From positions 37,527 through 101,526 of the forward strand of contig NZ_BCSH01000025.1 of NCBI RefSeq assembly GCF_001570765.1: 64,000 nucleotides of DNA, in the 5' to 3' direction. The position numbers and the translations under genes were made by a program. Origin of the DNA: Nocardiopsis listeri NBRC 13360. Lineage in GTDB: Bacteria; Actinomycetota; Actinomycetes; Streptosporangiales; Streptosporangiaceae. Below are positions 43,483 to 51,049 of the stretch, piece by piece. The first letter of the stretch is position 1, and every line of letters begins with the position of its first letter. Under the pieces are notes generated by a model, which did no database searches, was not told the origin of the DNA, and saw nothing but the letters and a program-made list of their open reading frames with translations.

Positions 43483-43806
43483 TCAGAAATTGACAGGGGG
43501 CATATTCGACCATGCCTCAGTGAACCCGTCGCCAGAGTCGTAGTCGTTCTCGGCGATCTTCGATGCTCCAGCCTGGATACCGTTGGCCAGGGAGATCCCG
43601 TTCTGTTGCACGGTGTGGATCTCCGGCTCGAGGTCGTATTTGAAGTTCAGGTATCCAGAGCTGATCCAACCGGCCTTACGGGCCAAGTCATCCATGAGTG
43701 CGCTGAAGGTCTCTTCCAGGCCGACCATAGATTCAGCCATGGCCTCGGCCTGAGCTCCCTTCTCAGCGGCTGCCCAGGTATTCGCGCCGACTTCTCCGGA
43801 ACTCAT
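43483..43806 (-). CDS. Small helical WXG100-like protein, cassette 2
   Basis: This is a 107-residue helical protein beginning MSSGEVGANTWAAAEKGAQA. It is paralogous to the cassette 1 protein (LANGIQAGASKIAENDYDSG and DGFTEAW near the end). No canonical WxG; GWISSG near residue 58 is the closest. The ATG at 43806 is preceded by AGGAG. It is first in its cassette, 30 bp before the large gene, so it is probably the export partner of that protein. Confidence 0.82.
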   Translation of the reverse strand: MSSGEVGANTWAAAEKGAQAEAMAESMVGLEETFSALMDDLARKAGWISSGYLNFKYDLEPEIHTVQQNGISLANGIQAGASKIAENDYDSGDGFTEAWSNMPPVNF

Positions 43807-43951
43807 CAGTCCTACTCCTGCTGTGGTGTTGAAAAGGTTAAGGGGGCCGGGTAATCGGAGTGAGGTAGTTTGACGTGGGTCGTCTTTTCCTCGCGCAAGG
43901 TGCCTTTGCAGTAACTTTAGGGGACTATTGATGGCGAGACCGAGTTCCGAG

Positions 43952-43969
43952 ATGGCCGAATTCGGCCAT
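43952..43969. promoter_or_regulatory. Perfect 18-bp palindrome between EccC and cassette 2
   Basis: ATGGCCGAATTCGGCCAT is perfectly self-complementary. It lies about 40 bp past the EccC stop and about 150 bp before the cassette 2 start. With no loop it is more like a protein site than a terminator, though it could do either. Confidence 0.45.
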
Positions 43970-44005
43970 TGCTCGATGAACGGTTTCTCCTCTGCGTGGG
44001 CGTCG

Positions 44006-47000
44006 TTACGCGGGGGGCTCGCTCCAGCCGACCTGCAGCAGGTCGGGGCGCTTTCCACGAAGGGCCAGCTGCGCTCGACCCTGCGGAAGCTGCTTGGAGG
44101 CCACACCGTTGGCCAGGCGCCCCTCCATCCGGTCGCCGGAGAACAGCACGCCCGGGGTGGCCATGTCGCTCAGCGACTGGAGCACCGGCTCGAACATGGC
44201 ACGCGCAGTACCACCGGTACGGCGGGCGGCGATGACGTGCAGGCCCAGGTCCGCGCCCTGCGGGATGAACTTGGCCAGGGGCGCCAGGGGGTTGCTGCGC
44301 GAGGCGATCATGTCCATGTCGTCCACGACGATGTACAGGTCGAGCCCCTTCCACCAGCTGCGTTCCCGCAGTTGCTTGGGGGTCACGTCCGGGCCCGGTA
44401 GACGCTGCTGGAGGGAACCGGCGAGGTTGTCGGCGACGGCCTTGGTCTGCTCCGCGGTGGTGCAGTAGGCCAACAGGTGCTCTTCCGGAACCAGTTCCAG
44501 GTGCGAACGCCGGAAGTCGACCATCACGATGCCCAGCTCCTTGGCCGGGCGTTGGACGATCTGCTTGACCAGTCCGCGCACCAGGGTGGACTTGCCGCTC
44601 TGCGGGTCTCCGAACACCAGCAGGTGCGGGTCCCGGTCCAGGTTCATCACGGCCGGGGCCAGGGAGCTCTCGGCCATGCCCAGCACCAGTTCCCGCGACC
44701 TGCTCCGGCCGGTCCTGCGGCCCTTGAGCAGTTCGTCCAGTTCGACGCGCTCGGGGAGGGTGCGCACGCCCTGGACCGCCTTCTGCGGCCAGCGTTCCCG
44801 GATCCGTTTGATCAGGTCTTGGACACCGTCGGCAAGATCCTCGTCGCTCGCGACACCGTCCACCCGGGGCAGCGCCACGTGGGTGTGGTGTTCCTCCGCC
44901 GAAAGGCCGCGACCCGGGGTGTCCTTCGGGATGTCCTCGGCGATCTTGCGTCCGATGCCCGAGTCCATGGGGTCGCTCAGCCGCAGCTCGAACCGGCCGC
45001 CGAAGAGCGCCTGCAAACGGGAGCGGACCTGGGAGGAGGCCGCGCCGGTCAGGATGGTGTGCACGCCCAGGGAAGGGCCCCGCGTGGCGATGTCCATGAG
45101 GTAGTCGTCGGCGGCGTCGAAGGCGTCCCGGACGGCCGACCAGCCGTCGATCATCAGGAACAGGTCGCCCGGGACGCTGGAGGGCACCGTGCCCTCCGCG
45201 CGGGCCTGGCGAAAGGCCGCGGGCGAGTCGAGCTTGTGCTTGCGGAACAGGCGTTGCCGACGGTCGAGGTGTCCGGACACGTCGGTGAGGACCCGCTGGA
45301 CCTTCTCCGGGTCGGCCCGACCGGCCACACCCGCCACGTGCGGAAGCTCGTCCATCGCTTGGAGCGCGCCACCACCGAAGTCGATCGCGTAGACCGCCAC
45401 ACGACCCGGCGGGTACCGCCAGGCCAGACTCGTGATGACGGTCCGCAGCAGGGTGGACTTACCGGACTGGGGCCCGCCCAGGACGACGATGTTGCCCTCG
45501 CCGCCGGTGAAATCCAGCTCGGCGGGGACCACGCGTTGTTCGCGCGGGATGTCCGTCAGTCCGAAGACCGCCTTGGCCTCGGCCGCGTTCGGCTCGGTGC
45601 CCGTGCCCTCCAGGTCCTCGCCTTCGCCAAGGTCGGTCAGGACGGTGTCGAAGGTCAGCAGCTCCGGGAGGGGCGGCAACCAGACGGGGCGTACGGGGTC
45701 GGCACCGGCGGCCACCAACCGATCCACGGTCACCTGCAGTGTGGTGCGCTTCTCGTGCTTGGGTTTGTCCTCCGACTTCGCCTTGATCGAGTCCACCAGC
45801 GACTCCACCAGCGACCCCGCGCCCGTCACCTTGCCCAGGCCGTTGTAGGACAGCAGCGGAAGGACCGGGTCGTGCTCGGTCTTCTCCTCCTTGGCCGGTG
45901 GTTCGTAGGGCTGGGAGACCATGGCGGCCTTGAACCGTTCGAAGACCGAGGTGTCGACCTTCAGGTAACCCGAACCGGGCTCCGGCGGCAGGTGGTAGGC
46001 ATCGCCGACCCCGATCGCCTCACGGCTCTCCGCCTCGGAGAACGTCCGCAGCCCCACCCGGTAGGACAGGTGGGACTCCAACCCCTTGATCTTGCCCGAC
46101 TCCAGTCGCTGGGTGGCGAGCAGGAGGTGCACGCCGATGGAACGGCCGATCCGGCCGATCGCGACGAACAACTCCGCGAAGTCGGGGTGGGCGGTCAGCA
46201 GCTCGGAGAACTCGTCGATGATGATGAGCAGGTGCGGCAGTGGCTCCAGCTCGGGGTCGTTCTCCCGGGCCGCTTCGTAGGCATGCAGGTTGGGCAGGTT
46301 GCCGGCGTTCTTCAGGATCTGTTGCCGCCGTACCAGTTCACCGAAGGTCGCCTCGCGGAACCGGATGACCAGGCCATCGTCGTCGGCGAGGTTGGTGATC
46401 AGCCCGGCGCTGTGGGGAAGTCGGTCGGTGTCGGCGAAGGTCGCACCACCCTTGAAGTCGACCAGCAGTAGGGCGAGGTTCTCCGGTGAGTGGTTGATGA
46501 CCAGGGAGGCCACCATGGTGCGCAGCATCTCCGACTTACCGGAACCGGTGGCACCGACGACCAGGCCGTGCGGGCCCATGCCGCCGAAGGCCGATTCCTT
46601 CAGGTCCAGTAGGACGGTGTTGCCGCTCGGACCCACGCCGATGGGTACGCGCAGGTAGTCGCCGGTGGAGCGTTTGCGCCAGGTACGGCGGGTGTCCAAC
46701 GCGGCGACGTCGGGGACCCCCAGGATCTCCGGCAGCCCCACGGTCTCGTGCATGGCGTCGTCGCCGTCGGTCACCGCGATGCCGTAGGGGGCGAGAAGAC
46801 GGGACAGGGTGGTCAGCTGGGCGACGCCGGCGTTGTCGGCCTTGCCGTCGAGGGGCACGTAGGAGGACTCCGGGTCCGGCTTGATGCCCTCGGTGTCCTC
46901 GCGCAGGGTGCCGTCGGCCTCGATCAGGAGCCGTAGCTCCACGGAGTCGGGTTCTTCGCGTCGCTCCGAGGACAGGATGATGACGTGGATGCCGAGGTCG

Positions 47001-48037
47001 GCCAGGTTGGTGACGGGGGGTTCGGCCTGAAGGCCGGAGAGGGTGGACTGGTACTCACCGTCCAGGACGACCACGAGCCGTTGGGTCCCGGGGCCCGGGG
47101 GCTTGCCGCGTCGACGTTGCAGGTCGACGGTGCGCCGTTCGATCTCGTCGGAGAGGAGTTCCGCGACCTGCACGGTGTTGTCCGAGACGAAGCGGGCGGG
47201 CATGGGGCCGTCCGTGGCGTCCTCGAAGGTGTTGTGCGGCAACCACTTGGTCCACTCCCACCGCTCCCGGAGTTTCGGGTCGCGGACCACACCGATGCGC
47301 AGGTCGTGTGGGGAGTGGAAGACCGAGAGCTGGGAGATCATCGCTCGGACGAGACCGCGTCCGGCCTCCCGGTCTCCGTTGATCGAGATGACGCCGTGCC
47401 GTCGGAGCGGCACGACCAAGGGCATCTCGGGGACGTCACCGTAGAGCTCGATGAGCTGGTCGGCGGCACCTTGACAGACGGGGTCGTAGACGATCAGCGG
47501 GGAGGAGGTGTCGACCTTGAGCTTCAGCCTTCGGGCCAGCGGCCGTGTGCCGCACCCGACCCGCACGTCGAGGAAGTCGGGGTCGGAGGCCCTGCGCTCC
47601 CATCTCCTCGCTCGGGATCGAGCCGGTTCCGTGAGCAGGCTCGGTTTCGGATGACGGAAGGCGTTGTCCGAACGCTGGCCGGCGGCGACGTCTCGAACGA
47701 TCTCGCGCAACTGGTCCAGGTAGTCGACGTAGCGTTCTCGTTGCTCACGAATGCGCTTACGCGGGCCGTTGTGCTGGGCGACGAACATGATGATTCCGAC
47801 GATGACGCTCGCGAGCATGATCATCACGCCCGCCACCATCATCAATGGTCGGTGACCCATGGTGATGGACATCAGGAGGGAACCCGAACCGGTGATGATC
47901 GGCATGATGATCATCGCGCCCGAACTACCGGCCGGCGCGTTCTCCGGCATCTGCGGCGGTGTCGCGATGACCAGCGGAGACGTCCCGGGCGCTGGTGGTA
48001 TCTCACGCGCGGGTCGGGGAACAGGTCTCGTCGCCAC
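44006..48037 (-). CDS. eccC: Type VII secretion ATPase EccC
   Basis: This is a 1343-residue fused EccCa/EccCb motor. Two membrane helices lie near residues 45-90 (MIIMPIITGSGSLLM..., then LMMVAGVMIMLASVIVGIIM), followed by a DUF-type linker and three FtsK/SpoIIIE ATPase domains. Walker A motifs are GATGSGKSE (about 497), GGPQSGKST (about 853) and GDPQSGKST (about 1139). Domain 1 has a full Walker B (LLIIIDEFSELL); domains 2 and 3 (LFLMIDGWSAV, LYIVVDDMDMI) lack the catalytic Glu, as in other EccC proteins. The GTG at 48037 follows GGAGAAGGGA; a start 9 codons earlier is possible. It powers export of WXG100 and LXG-like proteins and faces away from eccD. Confidence 0.96.
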   Translation of the reverse strand: MATRPVPRPAREIPPAPGTSPLVIATPPQMPENAPAGSSGAMIIMPIITGSGSLLMSITMGHRPLMMVAGVMIMLASVIVGIIMFVAQHNGPRKRIREQRERYVDYLDQLREIVRDVAAGQRSDNAFRHPKPSLLTEPARSRARRWERRASDPDFLDVRVGCGTRPLARRLKLKVDTSSPLIVYDPVCQGAADQLIELYGDVPEMPLVVPLRRHGVISINGDREAGRGLVRAMISQLSVFHSPHDLRIGVVRDPKLRERWEWTKWLPHNTFEDATDGPMPARFVSDNTVQVAELLSDEIERRTVDLQRRRGKPPGPGTQRLVVVLDGEYQSTLSGLQAEPPVTNLADLGIHVIILSSERREEPDSVELRLLIEADGTLREDTEGIKPDPESSYVPLDGKADNAGVAQLTTLSRLLAPYGIAVTDGDDAMHETVGLPEILGVPDVAALDTRRTWRKRSTGDYLRVPIGVGPSGNTVLLDLKESAFGGMGPHGLVVGATGSGKSEMLRTMVASLVINHSPENLALLLVDFKGGATFADTDRLPHSAGLITNLADDDGLVIRFREATFGELVRRQQILKNAGNLPNLHAYEAARENDPELEPLPHLLIIIDEFSELLTAHPDFAELFVAIGRIGRSIGVHLLLATQRLESGKIKGLESHLSYRVGLRTFSEAESREAIGVGDAYHLPPEPGSGYLKVDTSVFERFKAAMVSQPYEPPAKEEKTEHDPVLPLLSYNGLGKVTGAGSLVESLVDSIKAKSEDKPKHEKRTTLQVTVDRLVAAGADPVRPVWLPPLPELLTFDTVLTDLGEGEDLEGTGTEPNAAEAKAVFGLTDIPREQRVVPAELDFTGGEGNIVVLGGPQSGKSTLLRTVITSLAWRYPPGRVAVYAIDFGGGALQAMDELPHVAGVAGRADPEKVQRVLTDVSGHLDRRQRLFRKHKLDSPAAFRQARAEGTVPSSVPGDLFLMIDGWSAVRDAFDAADDYLMDIATRGPSLGVHTILTGAASSQVRSRLQALFGGRFELRLSDPMDSGIGRKIAEDIPKDTPGRGLSAEEHHTHVALPRVDGVASDEDLADGVQDLIKRIRERWPQKAVQGVRTLPERVELDELLKGRRTGRSRSRELVLGMAESSLAPAVMNLDRDPHLLVFGDPQSGKSTLVRGLVKQIVQRPAKELGIVMVDFRRSHLELVPEEHLLAYCTTAEQTKAVADNLAGSLQQRLPGPDVTPKQLRERSWWKGLDLYIVVDDMDMIASRSNPLAPLAKFIPQGADLGLHVIAARRTGGTARAMFEPVLQSLSDMATPGVLFSGDRMEGRLANGVASKQLPQGRAQLALRGKRPDLLQVGWSEPPA

Positions 48038-48186
48038 GGGGGTCCCTTCTCCGTCCACCTGCAAAGTTTCGTGTTTAGGTGACTACGCTATAGATGATCT
48101 CGTGGACACAGCGAATCGCCTAATTTTCATCGATTGCGCCCGTTGAGCATGGTAATCACCGAACGAGTCGACAAAGAGGGTCTTGG
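48038..48186. promoter_or_regulatory. Divergent promoter region of eccC and eccD
   Basis: This 149-bp AT-richer gap separates the two oppositely directed core genes and so must carry both promoters. GGAGAAGGGA (eccC side) and AGAGGG (eccD side) are the ribosome sites. No clear operator dyad was seen. Confidence 0.4.
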
Positions 48187-49527
48187 GTGAGCGGATACTG
48201 CAGGGTCACGGTCACCGGACCCCAGCGCTGGGCCGATCTGGCGCTGCCGGGAAGCGTTCCCGTGGCCACACTCATGCCGCGCATCATCGAGGTGTGCGTG
48301 GACGAGGGGGAGAGCACAGAACCGGCCTCCTGGGCACTGACCACGGTCGATGGTCAGCCCGTTCGTCCCGAAGAGCCCCTTGAAGGCGCGGGGATCTACG
48401 ACGGGGACGTGCTCCTCCTCGATCGTGTGGTCGCCCCGAGCCGTCCCGAACACGTCGATGACGTACGCGGCGCGGTCGAGGACAGCGTCGACGAGACCGC
48501 GTGGATCTGGAACCCGACGACCACGTTGTCGTTCGGCCTGCTCGTGGGTGGCATCGGGCCGTTGCTGATGCTGTTCCTCATGATGTGGCTGCGTCCGTCG
48601 CCGGGGCACCTCGCGGTGGCGGCGTTGGGCACGTTGTTGACGATCGGCACGATGATGCTCGCGGCCCGCCGGCCGCTGCCCGCGGTCGCCTACGTCCTCT
48701 TCGCGACGGCCTGTGTGTGGGGTGGTGCCACCGCGGTCCTCGCGGCCGGGTTCCTCTTCGACCCCACCCCCTTGGTCACGGGGGCCATCGCGCTCTGTGG
48801 GGGCCTGCTGGTGGCGGTGATCGGCTGGTCCATGCACGAGACCGGGCTGCCCTACATCGCGGGCCTCACGGTGCTGGCCCTGACCGGGGGTGTGCTGGTC
48901 GTGGTCGGGATCTTCGCGCAGCCGGTACAGGGCGTGCGCGCGATGGGGATCGCGCTGGCCCTGTGCGTGGGCGCGCTGCCGCGTGTGGCGATGGTGATGG
49001 GCGGCCTGTCCGGACTGGACTACGAGGTCGGACGGTCGGGCCAGGTGGCCACGGACCGGTTCGAGGAGACCTTCACCAACACCGATCGCCTACTGCTGGG
49101 GATCGTGATGGGTACGGCCCTCTCCGGTGGGATCTTCGCGGTCCTGCTCGCCTACTTCGGCACCGGCCTCCCCGACCTGCTGCTGTGCGGTCTCCTCGGA
49201 GTGCTGTTGGTGATGCGCTCCCGTCTGTTCGACCGCATCCGTCACGTGCTTCCCCTACGCCTGGCGGGCGTCGTGGGTCTGGGCGCCGCGGGTGTCGCGG
49301 TCACGGCGCAGTACCCGGTTCTCGGCCCGTGGCTTCCGGCCGTGGTACTGCTCGCCGGGATCCTCCTGAGCGTCCTGAGCTGGGTGAAGTTGAACGACGT
49401 CCCCCGCGCTTCGCTCCGCAGGGCCCTGAACTGGACCGAGATCCTCATCATCATGACGATGTGCGTCATGTTCGCCTGGGGCATGGGCCTGTTCGAGTTC
49501 GTGGCGAGGATGACCGGAGCCACGTGA
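48187..49527 (+). CDS. eccD: Type VII secretion integral membrane protein EccD
   Basis: This is a 446-residue protein. The N-terminal 80 residues are a ubiquitin-like YukD fold (CRVTVTGPQRWADLALPGSV, then EGAGIYDGDVLLL), followed by about 11 membrane helices, the standard EccD architecture. EccD forms the central membrane channel region of the ESX complex. The start is a GTG at 48187. The stop overlaps a possible GTG start of the following lipoprotein gene. EccB, EccE and the mycosin protease, normally close by, are not encoded in the window. Confidence 0.93.
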   Translation: MSGYCRVTVTGPQRWADLALPGSVPVATLMPRIIEVCVDEGESTEPASWALTTVDGQPVRPEEPLEGAGIYDGDVLLLDRVVAPSRPEHVDDVRGAVEDSVDETAWIWNPTTTLSFGLLVGGIGPLLMLFLMMWLRPSPGHLAVAALGTLLTIGTMMLAARRPLPAVAYVLFATACVWGGATAVLAAGFLFDPTPLVTGAIALCGGLLVAVIGWSMHETGLPYIAGLTVLALTGGVLVVVGIFAQPVQGVRAMGIALALCVGALPRVAMVMGGLSGLDYEVGRSGQVATDRFEETFTNTDRLLLGIVMGTALSGGIFAVLLAYFGTGLPDLLLCGLLGVLLVMRSRLFDRIRHVLPLRLAGVVGLGAAGVAVTAQYPVLGPWLPAVVLLAGILLSVLSWVKLNDVPRASLRRALNWTEILIIMTMCVMFAWGMGLFEFVARMTGAT

Positions 49528-49586
49528 GCCGGTGGACGGTGCGCCGAGGCTGGAGCACGTGTGTGCTGAAGGCGCGAGGAGAGCGG

Positions 49587-50942
49587 TTGATCAGGGGAAC
49601 TCGGTGGGTGGTGGCCGGCGTCGTCGTGGTGCTCCTGGTTCCTTTGGGGGCGTGTTCGGTTCTGGGGTTCGGGGGTGTTTCGACCAGTCACCAGAAGTTA
49701 GGGGGTGAGTGGTCGGATGCCGGTGTGCCGGGGTCGGTTTCGGAGGTGGCGTGGGAGTGGACCGCTGAGGGATATCCGGGGGATATGGAGGTGTCCGCGC
49801 TTCCGCGTGGTGTGCTCGTTCGTACATCCCAGGGTGCGGTGGCCCTGGATGGTGTGACGGGTGAGGAGCGGTGGAGTTTCACCGTGGAGGACGAGGACGT
49901 CCGTGTGTTGACGGACGTGTCCTCGACCGGCGAGCGAGTTCACGTGATGTACCCGAAGGAGGTCCCGGACGAGGGGTTTGAGGACACCGAGGATGAGCAT
50001 GTCGCGAAGGTCGCGTGGCGCCGGGTGGTCCTGGACGGGGTCAGTGGGGAGATCGTCGGTGACTTCGAGGAGACGATCGCCGCTGACGTCGAGAAGCCCG
50101 GGCCCTTCAACGTGGGTGTCGCCGGGGACGGGGGTGTCTTCCACCTGGAGGGTAGCGACCTGCTCTTCGGAGCGATGCTCTCGACTGAGGACGGTTCTGA
50201 ACTGTGGCGGACGGATGACCTTTTCTCTTGTGAGGGTTCGCACGTGAACACGGCGGACCGTCCGGTGGTGTTCTCCGATGCGGTGGTCGTGAAAGCGGGG
50301 TGCGATTCGGGTCAGGCCGAGCTGATCTCCCTGGACGTCGTCAATGGAGAGGTGTTGTGGCACCTCGAAGGTGAGGACGCTGAGTTTCTGACTCCGGAGT
50401 CGCGTTCCTTGCGTGGGATGGGTGGGTTGCTACCCGTTTACCACGACCGAGGGCCCATGTATCAGGACGAGGAGTTCAGCGAGCTGCGCGTATTCGATCC
50501 GGTCACGGGTGAGGTCGTGGGTGATGAATCGGGGGTCGACGGATTGGATTGGTATCTGGCCCGCACGGTCGAGGACGGGTTCCTGGTGTCACGGCGAGCC
50601 CCCGGCGAGAGCACCGTCGGTTACGAACTGCGCCGGTTCGACGGCCGGTCCCTGACCACCGGTGGACAGGCGGTGCCCACGGGGTCGGCCGGTAGTTACG
50701 TGCTGGCTCTGGAGGACGCGGTGGTCAAGCTCGAACCGAAGGACCCGGAGACACCGGTCAGTGTCACACCGTGGGATGGAGGTGAGCCGTACCGGATCGA
50801 CCTGCTGGAACCGGTCGAGGTGGCGGGTTACTTCCAGGGGAGGCAGCCGAAGGGGCAGTTCGAGGCGGTGCCTGGAGCGGTGGTGTTGGTCGACCTGAGC
50901 GACTCCCAGGGCGAGGGCGTCAAGGTGATCGGGCTCCGGTGA
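49587..50942 (+). CDS. PQQ-type beta-propeller lipoprotein beside EccD
   Basis: This is a protein of about 451 residues. The TTG at 49587 has AGGAG five bases upstream and yields a standard lipoprotein signal (RGTRWVVAGVVVVLLVPLGA followed by Cys). A GTG at 49524 overlapping the EccD stop is an alternative. Blade motifs include GAVALDGVTGEERWSFTVED, ELISLDVVNGEVLWHLEGED and RVFDPVTGEVVGDES. Paralogous to the cassette 2 lipoprotein at 39560 (EVAWEWTAEG against EAAWTWEGPA; VPGAVVLVD against VPGAVLLRE). Cotranscription with eccD suggests an extracytoplasmic role in this secretion system. Confidence 0.85.
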   Translation: MIRGTRWVVAGVVVVLLVPLGACSVLGFGGVSTSHQKLGGEWSDAGVPGSVSEVAWEWTAEGYPGDMEVSALPRGVLVRTSQGAVALDGVTGEERWSFTVEDEDVRVLTDVSSTGERVHVMYPKEVPDEGFEDTEDEHVAKVAWRRVVLDGVSGEIVGDFEETIAADVEKPGPFNVGVAGDGGVFHLEGSDLLFGAMLSTEDGSELWRTDDLFSCEGSHVNTADRPVVFSDAVVVKAGCDSGQAELISLDVVNGEVLWHLEGEDAEFLTPESRSLRGMGGLLPVYHDRGPMYQDEEFSELRVFDPVTGEVVGDESGVDGLDWYLARTVEDGFLVSRRAPGESTVGYELRRFDGRSLTTGGQAVPTGSAGSYVLALEDAVVKLEPKDPETPVSVTPWDGGEPYRIDLLEPVEVAGYFQGRQPKGQFEAVPGAVVLVDLSDSQGEGVKVIGLR

Positions 50943-51049
50943 GCCTGGCCAGGGGCAGCGAGCCGGGAGCGGAAGAGCTCGCTCGCCGTAGAGTTCTCGT
51001 GGCAGAGGAGACCCTCGCTTCGGTGTGCTGACCTGGTTTCTCCATGACC

